DNA of 13,982 bases from VAZQ01 sp036498625. GTDB taxonomy: Bacteria > Pseudomonadota > Alphaproteobacteria > Rhizobiales > Xanthobacteraceae. The notes under the pieces were generated by a model. That model saw only the letters and a program-made list of their open reading frames with translations. It was not told the origin of the DNA and did not search any database. Both the position numbers and the translations under genes were made by a program. Shown piece after piece: positions 1 to 6,485 of the stretch (position 1 is the stretch's first letter; the number at the start of each line of letters is the position of its first letter). The DNA is taken from positions 1 to 13,982 of the forward strand of contig DASYFD010000018.1 of assembly GCA_036498625.1 (NCBI GenBank), given 5' to 3'.

Positions 1-402
1 ATCTTCAACAATTTCGACCGCCAGACCGAGACCCGCTTCATGACCTCGCTCGAGGACGACAACCGCGAGAGCGCGGAGCGCATCAAGGCGCTGATGTTCA
101 CCTTCGACGACCTGGTCCGGCTCGATGCCGGCTCGGCGCAGACCCTGATGCGCCACATCGACAAGGACAAGCTGTCGGTGGCGCTCAAGGGAGCAGGCGA
201 GCCGGTGCGCGAGTTCTTCATGTCCAACATGTCGACGCGCGCGGCCAAGATGCTGATCGACGACATGCAGGCCTTGGGCCCGGTACGGCTGCGCGAGGTC
301 GATGAAGCGCAGTCGCAGCTCGTCAACCTGGCCAAGGACCTGGCCGCCAAGGGCGAGATCGTGATCTCGAAGGGACGCAACGACGAGGAGTTGATCTATT
401 GA
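1..402 (+). CDS. fliG: Flagellar motor switch protein FliG, C-terminal part (5' end outside window)
   Basis: FliG is the rotor protein of the flagellar C-ring; its C-terminal domain carries the charged helix that meets the MotA stator. The frame is open from the first base of the window, and 133 codons remain before the TGA. Visible signatures are the FliG C-domain phrase MFTFDDLV, followed by helices containing a conserved-looking LMRHIDKDKL segment and a MSTRAAKMLIDD segment with the charged residues typical of the torque helix. A Met codon at position 40 is internal and not the start. It is followed by fliH after 34 bp and probably shares one transcript with fliH, fliN and flbD. The family assignment is firm; only the N-terminal two-thirds is missing, because of the window edge. 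Confidence 0.93.
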   Translation: MFNNFDRQTETRFMTSLEDDNRESAERIKALMFTFDDLVRLDAGSAQTLMRHIDKDKLSVALKGAGEPVREFFMSNMSTRAAKMLIDDMQALGPVRLREVDEAQSQLVNLAKDLAAKGEIVISKGRNDEELIY

Positions 403-436
403 GGCCCGCCAGCACCGACAGGGCGGGGGCCCAGGC

Positions 437-1093
437 ATGACGTCCGCACCCGCCAAATTCCTGTTCGATCACGATTTCGCCGCGACCGCGAAGGCCAAGC
501 CGTCGATCCCGCTGGCGGTGCACGAGGCCGATCTCGCGGTGGCGGATGCGTCCGGCTATCGGCGCGGCTTCGCCGCCGCCAAGGCCGAGGTCGTGGCCGA
601 GGCCGAGCAGCTCTCGGCGGCGGCGCTCGCGCGCATCGCCGGCACGCTCGAAGGCGTCATGCGCGGCCTGTCGGGGGTGGAGGCGCGGCTCGAGACCGAA
701 GCCGTCAACGTCGCGGTTGCGGTCGCCAGGAAGCTCGCCGCCGCCTTGATCGAGCGCGAGCCTCTCGCAGAGATTTCGGCCTTGGCCATGGACTGCTTCC
801 GCCACCTGGTGAACGCGCCCCATATCGTGGTGCGGGTCAACGAGGCGCAGCAAGCGAGCGTGGGCAAGCCGATCGAGGAGATGGTGCGCACCCGCGGCCT
901 CGCCGGGCACCTGATCGTGCTGGCCGAACCCGACATCCAGACCGGCGACTGCCGCATCGAATGGGCCGATGGCGGCGTCAACCGCGATCGTAGCGCGACC
1001 GAGGCGGCGATCGACGAAGCCGTCGCCCGCTATGTCAAAGCGCGGCTTGCCGCCGCGAGTACGCAGAAGCTTCCCGGAGAATCCGATCGATGA
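437..1093 (+). CDS. fliH: Flagellar assembly protein FliH (negative regulator of the FliI export ATPase)
   Basis: FliH forms the stalk that binds the flagellar type III export ATPase FliI, holds it at the export gate and links it to FliN. The 218-residue product has a short variable N-terminus, a YRRGFAAAKAE segment near residues 41-51, an Ala/Glu-rich helical (coiled-coil-like) middle at about residues 45-105, and a C-terminal globular part with the GDCRIEWADGG motif at about 170-180, typical of FliH in alphaproteobacteria. It sits between fliG and fliN and ends in a 4-bp ATGA overlap with fliN, so translation is probably coupled. FliH sequences diverge strongly, so the call rests on the C-terminal motif and the position. 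No fliI gene is present in the window. Confidence 0.87.
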   Translation: MTSAPAKFLFDHDFAATAKAKPSIPLAVHEADLAVADASGYRRGFAAAKAEVVAEAEQLSAAALARIAGTLEGVMRGLSGVEARLETEAVNVAVAVARKLAAALIEREPLAEISALAMDCFRHLVNAPHIVVRVNEAQQASVGKPIEEMVRTRGLAGHLIVLAEPDIQTGDCRIEWADGGVNRDRSATEAAIDEAVARYVKARLAAASTQKLPGESDR

Positions 1094-1446
1094 GCGAAGA
1101 TGACAGCAAGCTGGCGCTGCCCGATCTCGAAGGCGGGGCGTTGCCGCCGGGCGAGGGAACCGCGCTCGATGCCACGGACTCCGAGGTCATAAACCGCGGC
1201 GCCGCCGATCTCGAAGCGGTCTTCGACGTGCCGGTCAAGGTGTCGGCCGTGCTCGGGCGGGCACGCATGGAGGTCGGCGAGCTGCTCAAGCTCGGTCCCG
1301 GGGCGGTGCTCGAGCTCGACCGCAAGGTCGGCGAGGCCATCGACATCTATGTCAACGACCGCCTGGTCGCCCGCGGCGAGGTCGTGCTGGTCGAGGACAA
1401 GCTCGGCGTGACCATGACGGAAATCATCAAGGCGGAACGTGGGTGA
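1090..1446 (+). CDS. fliN: Flagellar motor switch protein FliN
   Basis: FliN builds the lower C-ring with FliM, takes part in rotation switching, and docks FliH/FliI for export. The product is 118 residues, a normal FliN length. An acidic, disordered-looking N-terminus (residues 1-36) precedes a complete SpoA (FliM/FliN C-terminal) domain at about 40-114, including LEAVFDVPVKVSAVLG near 41-56 and the VNDRLVARGEVVLVEDKLGV segment near 88-107. The start ATG overlaps the fliH stop. The TGA stop is itself the first three bases of a 7-bp repeat unit (TGAGTGG), so the heptamer array begins at the end of this gene. FliN and FliM share the SpoA domain, but this product is far too short for FliM. Confidence 0.93.
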   Translation: MSEDDSKLALPDLEGGALPPGEGTALDATDSEVINRGAADLEAVFDVPVKVSAVLGRARMEVGELLKLGPGAVLELDRKVGEAIDIYVNDRLVARGEVVLVEDKLGVTMTEIIKAERG

Positions 1447-1566
1447 GTGGAGCGGTGATTAGTGAGTGGTGAGTGGTGCGTAAGAAGCAGTGGGTCGTGG
1501 CAGGTGCTGAACAGCGGGAATAGCCTCTTACTATTCGCCACTCACTACTCACCCTTCACTACTCAC
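1444..1566. repeat. Inverted heptamer-repeat array between fliN and flbD
   Basis: The fliN-flbD spacer is built largely of 7-bp units. The left arm has TGATTAG, TGAGTGG, TGAGTGG and TGCGTAA in phase at 1456-1483, plus an out-of-phase TGAGTGG at 1444-1450. The right arm has CCTCTTA, CTATTCG, CCACTCA, CTACTCA, CCCTTCA and CTACTCA in phase at 1524-1565. The right-arm consensus CTACTCA is the reverse complement of the left-arm consensus TGAGTRG, so the transcript could fold into a long imperfect hairpin with a loop of about 40 nt. Similar short tandemly repeated heptamers (STRR) are known from cyanobacteria, and I believe look-alikes occur in Bradyrhizobium-type spacers. A role in attenuation or mRNA processing is inference. 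Confidence 0.75.
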
Positions 1567-1603
1567 AGCTCTCGACAGAACGCTGCCAAGAAAGGACCTC
1601 AAC

Positions 1604-2974
1604 ATGCGCCTCCTGATCGTCGGGACACTCAAAGGCCAGCTCACCACCGCGACCAAGCTCGCGATGCAGAAGGGCGCGACCGTCACTCATGCGGACTCGA
1701 TCGACCAGGCGCTGGCGGTGTTGCGCTCCGGCCGCGGCGCCGACCTGATCATGGCCGATGTCGCGCTCGACATTCGCGATCTGGTGCAGCGCCTGGAGGC
1801 CGAGCACATCCACGTGCCGATCGTCGCTTGCGGCACCAGCAACGACGCGCGCGCGGCGGTCGCCGCGATCCATGCCGGCGCCAAGGAATACATCCCGCTG
1901 CCGCCCGATCCCGAGCTGATCGCCGCCGTGCTCGCCGCCGTCACCAACGATTCGCGCGAGCTGATCTACCGCGACGAGACCATGGCCCACGTGGTCAAGC
2001 TGGCGCAGCAGATCGCGCCGTCGGAGGCCTCGGTCCTGATCACCGGCGAGTCGGGCACCGGCAAGGAGGTGGTGGCCCGTTACGTGCACGGCCGGTCCAA
2101 CCGCGCGCGCGCGGCGTTCGTCCCGGTCAACTGCGCGGCGATCCCGGAGCATCTGCTCGAATCCGAGCTGTTCGGTCACGAGAAGGGCGCCTTCACCGGC
2201 GCCGTCGCCCGCCGCATCGGCAAGTTCGAGGAGGCGACCGGCGGCACCCTGCTGCTCGATGAAATCTCCGAGATGGACACCCGCCTGCAGGCGAAGCTCC
2301 TGCGCGCCATCCAGGAGCGGGTGATTGATCGCGTCGGCGGCACCAAGCCGGTGCCGGTCGACATCCGCATCATCGCCACCTCGAACCGCAATCTGGTCGA
2401 GGCGGTGCGCGAAGGCGTGTTCCGGGAAGATCTGCTGTTCCGCCTCAATGTGGTGAACCTTAAGATTCCTTCCCTGCGCGATCGCCCGGCCGACGTGATC
2501 GAGCTCGCGCAGCACTTCATCAAGAAGTATTCCGATGCCAATGGCCTGCCGGTGCGCCCGCTGTCGGCGGAGGCCCGCCGCACGCTGGTGCTCAACCGCT
2601 GGCCCGGCAATGTGCGCGAGCTCGAGAACACCATCCATCGGGCGGTGCTGCTCACGACCGGCGACGAGATCGGAGCCGAAGGGATCCTCACGCCCGACGG
2701 CATGCGGCTCGATCAGTCCAAGGGTCTCTCCACGGTCGCGCACGCCACCATGGCGGCGGAGGCCGTCACCCGCGCGCTGGTCGGCCGCACGGTCGCCGAC
2801 GTGGAACGCGACCTCATCCTGGAGACGCTCAAGCACTGTCTCGGCAACCGCACCCATGCGGCCAATATTCTCGGCATCTCGATCCGCACATTGCGCAACA
2901 AGCTCAACGAGTATTCCGGCGACGGCGTCGCGATCCCGCCGCCCGGCGGCGGCGAGATCCGGGGCGCGGCGTGA
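1604..2974 (+). CDS. flbD: Sigma-54-dependent flagellar regulator FlbD (NtrC family)
   Basis: FlbD is an AAA+ enhancer-binding protein that activates late flagellar genes with RNA polymerase-sigma54 and represses early ones. The 456-residue protein has a receiver-like domain (about 1-115), a sigma-54 interaction domain (about 122-350) and a Fis-type helix-turn-helix (about 414-436). Key elements are all intact: Walker A GESGTGKE 148-155, GAFTGA 195-200, Walker B LLLDEISEMD 216-225, and arginines in FREDLLFRLN 273-282. The receiver keeps a possible phospho-acceptor D52 and K94, but the paired N-terminal acidic residues of normal receivers are absent (IVGTLK instead of IVDDE). This fits Caulobacter FlbD, which is controlled by FliX rather than by a simple kinase. 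AAAGGA lies just upstream of the ATG. It is the last flagellar gene here. Confidence 0.93.
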   Translation: MRLLIVGTLKGQLTTATKLAMQKGATVTHADSIDQALAVLRSGRGADLIMADVALDIRDLVQRLEAEHIHVPIVACGTSNDARAAVAAIHAGAKEYIPLPPDPELIAAVLAAVTNDSRELIYRDETMAHVVKLAQQIAPSEASVLITGESGTGKEVVARYVHGRSNRARAAFVPVNCAAIPEHLLESELFGHEKGAFTGAVARRIGKFEEATGGTLLLDEISEMDTRLQAKLLRAIQERVIDRVGGTKPVPVDIRIIATSNRNLVEAVREGVFREDLLFRLNVVNLKIPSLRDRPADVIELAQHFIKKYSDANGLPVRPLSAEARRTLVLNRWPGNVRELENTIHRAVLLTTGDEIGAEGILTPDGMRLDQSKGLSTVAHATMAAEAVTRALVGRTVADVERDLILETLKHCLGNRTHAANILGISIRTLRNKLNEYSGDGVAIPPPGGGEIRGAA

Positions 2975-3016
2975 CCAGGGATCAGGAATCAGTGGTCAGG
3001 GGTCGGGGATCAGGTA
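2975..3016. repeat. Tandem heptamer array (consensus TCAGGGA) after flbD
   Basis: Directly after the flbD stop are six consecutive 7-bp units: CCAGGGA, TCAGGAA, TCAGTGG, TCAGGGG, TCGGGGA and TCAGGTA. Phase is kept across all 42 bp. The unit differs from the CTACTCA/TGAGTRG type found before flbD, and no reverse-complement arm is visible, so no large hairpin is expected. It ends 36 bp before the next start codon. Confidence 0.75.
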
Positions 3017-3052
3017 GAATGACGCATTCCGCCTGCTGACTGCCGAGGCCAG

Positions 3053-3754
3053 ATGACGGACGTCAAACTCGATAGCGCCCTGATCGTCGGCGCCGGCGCG
3101 GGCCTGAGCGCCTCGCTCGCGCGCGCATTGGCGAAGGACGGCATCCGGGTCGCGCTCGCGGCCCGCACCACAGGCGACCTCGACGCGCTGGCGCGGGAGA
3201 CCGGCGCGCTCGCCTTCGCCTGCGATGCAAGCAGATTGGCCGACGTCGAAAAGCTGTTCGCCGACCTCGAGGCTGCCCGCGGGGCGCCCGACATCGTGAT
3301 CTACAATGCGAGCTTCCGCACCCGCGGCCCGTTCATCGAGCTCGATCCGGCCGCGGTCGAAAGAGCGATCGCGGTCTCGGCCTTCGGCGGGTTCCTGGTC
3401 GCGCAGCAGGCGGCGCGTCGGATGCTGCCGAGAAAGCGCGGTGCCATCCTGTTCACCGGCGCCTCCGCGAGCGTCAAGGGCTATGCCCAATCGGCACCGT
3501 TCGCCATGGGCAAGTTCGCGCTGCGCGGGCTTGCGCAGAGCATGGCGCGGGAGCTCGGCCCGCAAGGCATTCATGTGGCCCACATGGTGATCGACGGCGG
3601 CATCAAGAGCGCCCGCCGGGACGAGGCGGCCGACGCCCCCGCCAACCTGCTCGACCCCGATGCGATCGCGGCCTCCTATCTGCACGTCATCCGCCAGCCG
3701 CGCAGCGCCTGGGCATTCGAGATCGAGCTGCGGCCCTGGGTGGAGAAATTCTGA
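3053..3754 (+). CDS. SDR-like protein lacking the catalytic Tyr (YxxxK is FxxxK)
   Basis: A 233-residue Rossmann-fold protein of the short-chain dehydrogenase/reductase superfamily. A glycine-rich nucleotide-binding loop GAGAGLSAS lies at 13-21, an Asp of the adenine-binding region at D58, and an NAS motif (classical NAG) at 85-87; FTGASAS at 134-140 supplies the usual Ser. The YxxxK active-site motif reads FAMGK at 150-154: the catalytic Tyr is Phe while Lys is kept. This matches what I recall of the classical-SDR subgroup cd05373 (SDR_c10), described as having Phe in place of the Tyr. The substrate is unknown and ordinary dehydrogenase activity is doubtful. It may be an NAD(P)-binding or isomerase/hydratase-like protein. 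The gene stands alone between the flagellar genes and the sigma gene, with a weak ribosome site (CCGAGG) before the ATG. Confidence 0.85.
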   Translation: MTDVKLDSALIVGAGAGLSASLARALAKDGIRVALAARTTGDLDALARETGALAFACDASRLADVEKLFADLEAARGAPDIVIYNASFRTRGPFIELDPAAVERAIAVSAFGGFLVAQQAARRMLPRKRGAILFTGASASVKGYAQSAPFAMGKFALRGLAQSMARELGPQGIHVAHMVIDGGIKSARRDEAADAPANLLDPDAIAASYLHVIRQPRSAWAFEIELRPWVEKF

Positions 3755-3782
3755 GCACCGGGGTCCGCCGGCGATCAAATTG

Positions 3783-3792
3783 CCGGGAACGC
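3783..3792 (+). promoter_or_regulatory. Possible ECF-type -35 motif upstream of the sigma gene
   Basis: CCGGGAACGC contains the GGAAC core common to many ECF-sigma -35 elements. The identical 10-mer occurs at 5277-5286 upstream of the FAS1 gene. It lies 157 bp from the sigma-gene ATG. No convincing -10 element is seen 16-18 bp downstream, so the promoter call is speculative. Confidence 0.25.
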
Positions 3793-3948
3793 AGCGTCCA
3801 AGCACGCCGGCCGGGCGTAGCTGCAAGGGACGTATCCGCGGGGGGCGCCGAGCCGCTCCGTTCCGTGCGCGCGTGCGGCATATCGACGGATGCCGGCGCT
3901 CGGTGCTAATTGGTGGTGTTGGCGGTTAGCGGATCGGATCGATATTCC

Positions 3949-4506
3949 ATGGAGGTTGAAGCCAATCGCAGCCAGCTCGTGGCCGCCCTCGCCCGGGTTG
4001 CGGGCGGGGACCGGGCTGCGCTCCAGATCGTCTATCAGGACACCTCGGCGAAGCTATTTGGCGTCTGCGTTCGTATATTGAATGACAGAAGCGAGGCCGA
4101 GGACGTGCTGCAGGAGGTCTACCTGACGGTCTGGCGCAAGGCTGCGAGCTTCGATCCGGCGCGGGCCAGCCCGATTACCTGGCTGGTGGCGATTGCCCGC
4201 AATCGCTCGATCGACCGGTTGCGGGCGACCGCCGGAGGCCGCCGCATGGAGCCGATCGATGCCGCCGAGCAGGTGAGCGATCCGGCCCCCGCCGCGGTCG
4301 AGCTGGTCGCAGTCGCGCAGCAGTCGAGCCGCCTGGGCCTCTGCCTGGAGCAGCTCGAATCCCGTCAAGCGAGCGCGATCCGATCGGCGTTCCTGGACGG
4401 CAATACCTACGAGGAGCTGGCCGAGCGCATGAAGGTTCCGCTCGGCACCATGAAGAGCTGGATCAGACGCGGTTTGTTGAAGCTCAGGGATTGCCTGGAA
4501 CGATGA
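3949..4506 (+). CDS. sigK: ECF RNA polymerase sigma factor, SigK type
   Basis: A 185-residue ECF sigma factor. Region sigma-2 (about 23-95) includes NDRSEAEDVLQEVYLTVWR, the core-binding and -10 recognition part, with the WLVAIARNRSIDRLR helix after it. Region sigma-4 (about 128-182) includes LEQLESRQ, YEELAERMKVPLGTMKSWIRRGL, the helix-turn-helix for -35 recognition. There is no extra C-terminal domain. I chose the ATG at 3949 because the residues after it (MEVEANRSQLVAAL) match usual ECF N-termini; in-frame TTG/GTG codons at 3910-3918 are possible but less likely. Its 3' end overlaps the anti-sigma gene by ATGA, as expected for a sigma/anti-sigma pair. The SigK type is assigned from the RskA-type partner and the FAS1 gene that follows. 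The symbol is by analogy only. Confidence 0.88.
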   Translation: MEVEANRSQLVAALARVAGGDRAALQIVYQDTSAKLFGVCVRILNDRSEAEDVLQEVYLTVWRKAASFDPARASPITWLVAIARNRSIDRLRATAGGRRMEPIDAAEQVSDPAPAAVELVAVAQQSSRLGLCLEQLESRQASAIRSAFLDGNTYEELAERMKVPLGTMKSWIRRGLLKLRDCLER

Positions 4507-5213
4507 CCGACGACCGCACCATCATTCAAGAGGAAGGCGACAAGCTGGTCGCCGCCGAATACGTGCTCGGCGTGCTGAGCCTGGCGGACCGTCGCCAGGC
4601 CCAGCAGCGCCTGGCGCACGATCAGGCCTTTGCCGAGGAGGTCGCGTTCTGGGAGGAGCGGCTGGGGACGTTCGCCGACGCGGTGGCGCCGGTCGCGCCC
4701 CCCGAGCGCGGCTGGAGCCGCATTGCGCGCGCCATCCGGGCACCCGATCCCTCGGCGGCGCCCGAGAGCCTGTGGCAGAGCCTCATCTTCTGGCGCAGCT
4801 TCGCGATCGGGTCGGCGGCGCTGGCGGCGGCGAGCATCGGCGCCTTGACCTTCATCGAGATTTCCCCGGCTCCGCGCGCCCCGATGCTGGCCACGCTCGG
4901 CGCCAGCAACGGGCAGCCGACTTTCGTCGCCGCCGTCAATGCCGGCGGAACCAATCTCACGATCGTGCCGGCGGCGCTCCTGACCTCGGATCCGCGCGCC
5001 ATGGAGCTGTGGCTGATCCCCGCCGGCGACAAGCCGCACTCGCTCGGGCTGATCGAGCCCGGACGACCGATACGCATCGATGTGCCGCGCGATCTGGTGG
5101 CGCGCATCAATGCCGACGCAGCGCTCGCGGTATCGATGGAGCCGCCGGGCGGCTCGCCCACCGGCCAACCCACCGGCCCGGTAGTCGCCAGCGGGAAGCT
5201 CACCAGCTTGTAG
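4503..5213 (+). CDS. rskA: Membrane anti-sigma factor, RskA family
   Basis: A 236-residue single-pass membrane protein that should hold the upstream sigma factor inactive at the inner membrane until a signal triggers its proteolysis. The cytoplasmic N-terminus has the zinc-free anti-sigma signature AAEYVLGVLSLADRRQ at about 17-32. One membrane helix lies at about 97-118 (FWRSFAIGSAALAAASIGAL). The periplasmic RskA domain shows AMELWLIPAGDKPHSLGLI at about 166-184 and a C-terminal LAVSMEPPGGSPTGQPTGPV at 208-227, both hallmarks of this family. The ATG overlaps the sigma stop by 4 bp (a start 12 bp earlier at TTG is unlikely). The Gly/Pro/Thr-rich end is the family's usual closing motif. No protease gene is nearby. 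Confidence 0.9.
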   Translation: MTDDRTIIQEEGDKLVAAEYVLGVLSLADRRQAQQRLAHDQAFAEEVAFWEERLGTFADAVAPVAPPERGWSRIARAIRAPDPSAAPESLWQSLIFWRSFAIGSAALAAASIGALTFIEISPAPRAPMLATLGASNGQPTFVAAVNAGGTNLTIVPAALLTSDPRAMELWLIPAGDKPHSLGLIEPGRPIRIDVPRDLVARINADAALAVSMEPPGGSPTGQPTGPVVASGKLTSL

Positions 5214-5276
5214 TTGTCTGGAGCCCGGATGGAGCCATCAGGGCGTTCACGCCGTCTTCGACGGGCTATGCGTAAT

Positions 5277-5286
5277 CCGGGAACGC
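5277..5286 (+). promoter_or_regulatory. Possible ECF-type -35 motif upstream of the FAS1 gene
   Basis: Second copy of CCGGGAACGC, 148 bp before the FAS1 ATG. The match to 3783-3792 extends loosely (nGCnnCC follows both). If it is real, the FAS1 gene has its own sigma-dependent promoter. No clear -10 element is visible. Confidence 0.25.
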
Positions 5287-5434
5287 CGCTCCCGCATTGC
5301 ATGCGGCTACAAGGGCCGCGTCCATCTCACTCGGAAAAAATAGATCGCCCGTCCCTGCATCTCCCTCCCCGCTCCTCCCGTAGCTGAAACTGACCCCGAT
5401 AGCGGGGCGCGATTTTCAAGCACTGGAGGACGAC

Positions 5435-6013
5435 ATGAAGCTCTCACGCATTACCGCTCTCACCACCGTTGCGGCCGCCGCACTGGCACTCGCCGCCGTC
5501 ACCACGACGCCTTCGCGCGCGATGAACGAGAAGACCGTGACGGTCGGGGGCGCCCCGATGTATCCGTCGAAGAACATCATCCAGAACGCCGTCAACTCGA
5601 AGGATCACACCACCCTGGTGGCCGCCGTGAAGGCCGCTGGCCTGGTCGATACGCTCTCGGGCGCCGGCCCGTTCACCGTGTTCGCGCCCACCAACGCGGC
5701 CTTCGCCAAGCTGCCGCCCGGCACGGTGGACAGCCTGCTCAAGCCCGAGAACAAGGAGAAGCTGGTGGCCGTGCTGACCTACCACGTGGTGCCCGGGCGC
5801 ATGAGCGCCAAGGATCTGATGGAGGCCGCGAAGAAGGCCGGTGGCCAGGCCAAGCTCAAGACCGTCGAAGGCGACTGGCTCACGGTCGAGGCCAAGGGCA
5901 GCACGCTCAGCATCTGGGATGCCAAGGGTAATGTCTCGAAGGTGACCGTGCAGAACGTGTTCCAGTCGAACGGCGTGATCCAGGTGATCGACACGGTGCT
6001 GCTGCCGGGCTGA
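5435..6013 (+). CDS. Secreted fasciclin (FAS1) domain protein
   Basis: A 192-residue exported protein with one FAS1 domain, a fold used for adhesion and matrix or surface interaction. Residues 1-29 form a Sec signal peptide: MKLSR positive end, an Ala/Leu core, and a likely SRA cleavage before M30. There is no lipobox Cys. The FAS1 domain (about 46-191) has the H1-type FTVFAPTNAAF at 80-90, the conserved YH pair at 116-117, and the H2-type NGVIQVIDTVLLP at 179-191. The start is supported by GGAGG 7 bp upstream. It follows the sigma and anti-sigma genes and ends at an intrinsic terminator. In mycobacteria SigK controls the FAS1 proteins MPT70/MPT83, so this is a likely target of the sigma gene here. 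Its partner or ligand is unknown. Confidence 0.93.
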   Translation: MKLSRITALTTVAAAALALAAVTTTPSRAMNEKTVTVGGAPMYPSKNIIQNAVNSKDHTTLVAAVKAAGLVDTLSGAGPFTVFAPTNAAFAKLPPGTVDSLLKPENKEKLVAVLTYHVVPGRMSAKDLMEAAKKAGGQAKLKTVEGDWLTVEAKGSTLSIWDAKGNVSKVTVQNVFQSNGVIQVIDTVLLPG

Positions 6014-6106
6014 GCCGCCCGCGGATCAACCTTCCAAGACGCTTGATCGGGAAGATGTTTGGTCGATCGAGGCGGCCCCGCCCCCCGGCTGCATCGTCAA
6101 CCCGAG

Positions 6107-6134
6107 GCCCGCCGCGCGATTGCGGCGGGCTTTT
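6107..6134 (+). terminator. Intrinsic terminator after the FAS1 gene
   Basis: A perfect 9-bp GC stem (GCCCGCCGC at 6107-6115 pairing with GCGGCGGGC at 6122-6130), a 6-nt loop, then TTTT. It lies 94 bp after the FAS1 stop on the plus strand and closes the sigma/anti-sigma/FAS1 region. There is no T-run in the minus direction. Confidence 0.85.
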
Positions 6135-6174
6135 GCTGCATGATTGCCTTGGCGCCGAAGCCGGGAACAGACGC

Positions 6175-6357
6175 TCAGCCGGTGGGCGCTAACGGGACTG
6201 CAAATTGCGATCGGTCGCGGGAGCCTGAAGCGAGGTTCATACATTCCCGCGCAAGGCCGAGCCATAACTTTTGATCTTGCGGATTGACGGCCTCGCTTGC
6301 GCGCTGAAGATAATATTCAGCCTTCTCCTGCAATTCGTTCAATCGGTGGGGTGACAA
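6175..6357 (-). CDS. Small hypothetical helical protein, probable TTG start
   Basis: I do not recognise a named family. From the TTG at 6357 the product is 60 residues, mostly predicted helix: RLNELQEKAEYYLQRASEAV (about 5-24), then NPQDQKLWLGLARECMNLAS (about 25-44). The pattern (a K/R-E-A helix, a short Pro/Asp turn, a Leu-rich helix) resembles many small uncharacterised rhizobial proteins. The start is chosen because GGAGG (6363-6367 on the complement) sits 5 nt before the TTG. A longer reading from GTG at 6492 (105 residues) is open, but its start lies inside a hairpin and the extra N-terminus looks non-coding. The surrounding DNA is clearly less GC-rich than its neighbours. It could be a decayed remnant. 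Confidence 0.45.
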   Translation of the reverse strand: MSPHRLNELQEKAEYYLQRASEAVNPQDQKLWLGLARECMNLASGSRDRSQFAVPLAPTG

Positions 6358-6485
6358 GCGAGCCTCCAAAAAATGCGCGACTTGCGGAAAATGTCTTATC
6401 TCGATGTGACTTCCTCGTCTGTTCTGTCGCCGACACAACGCGAAAATCCGACTGGCGTTGGAAAAATATCGAGGAAAATTGGTTG

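Noticed and set aside
1495..1512. Sigma-54 (-24/-12) promoter before flbD
   Set aside because: TGGCAG resembles the -24 half, but the -12 position reads GAAC instead of TTGC.
1559..2857. 432-codon open frame on the minus strand opposite flbD
   Set aside because: It mirrors the high-GC codon use of flbD and reads as low-complexity Arg/Gly/His-rich protein with no recognisable motif; the plus-strand FlbD is complete.
5394..5407. CCCCG-ATAG-CGGGG hairpin before the FAS1 gene as a terminator
   Set aside because: The stem is only 5 bp, the following T-run is short and displaced, and it lies 27 bp before the FAS1 start; it could be a chance palindrome.
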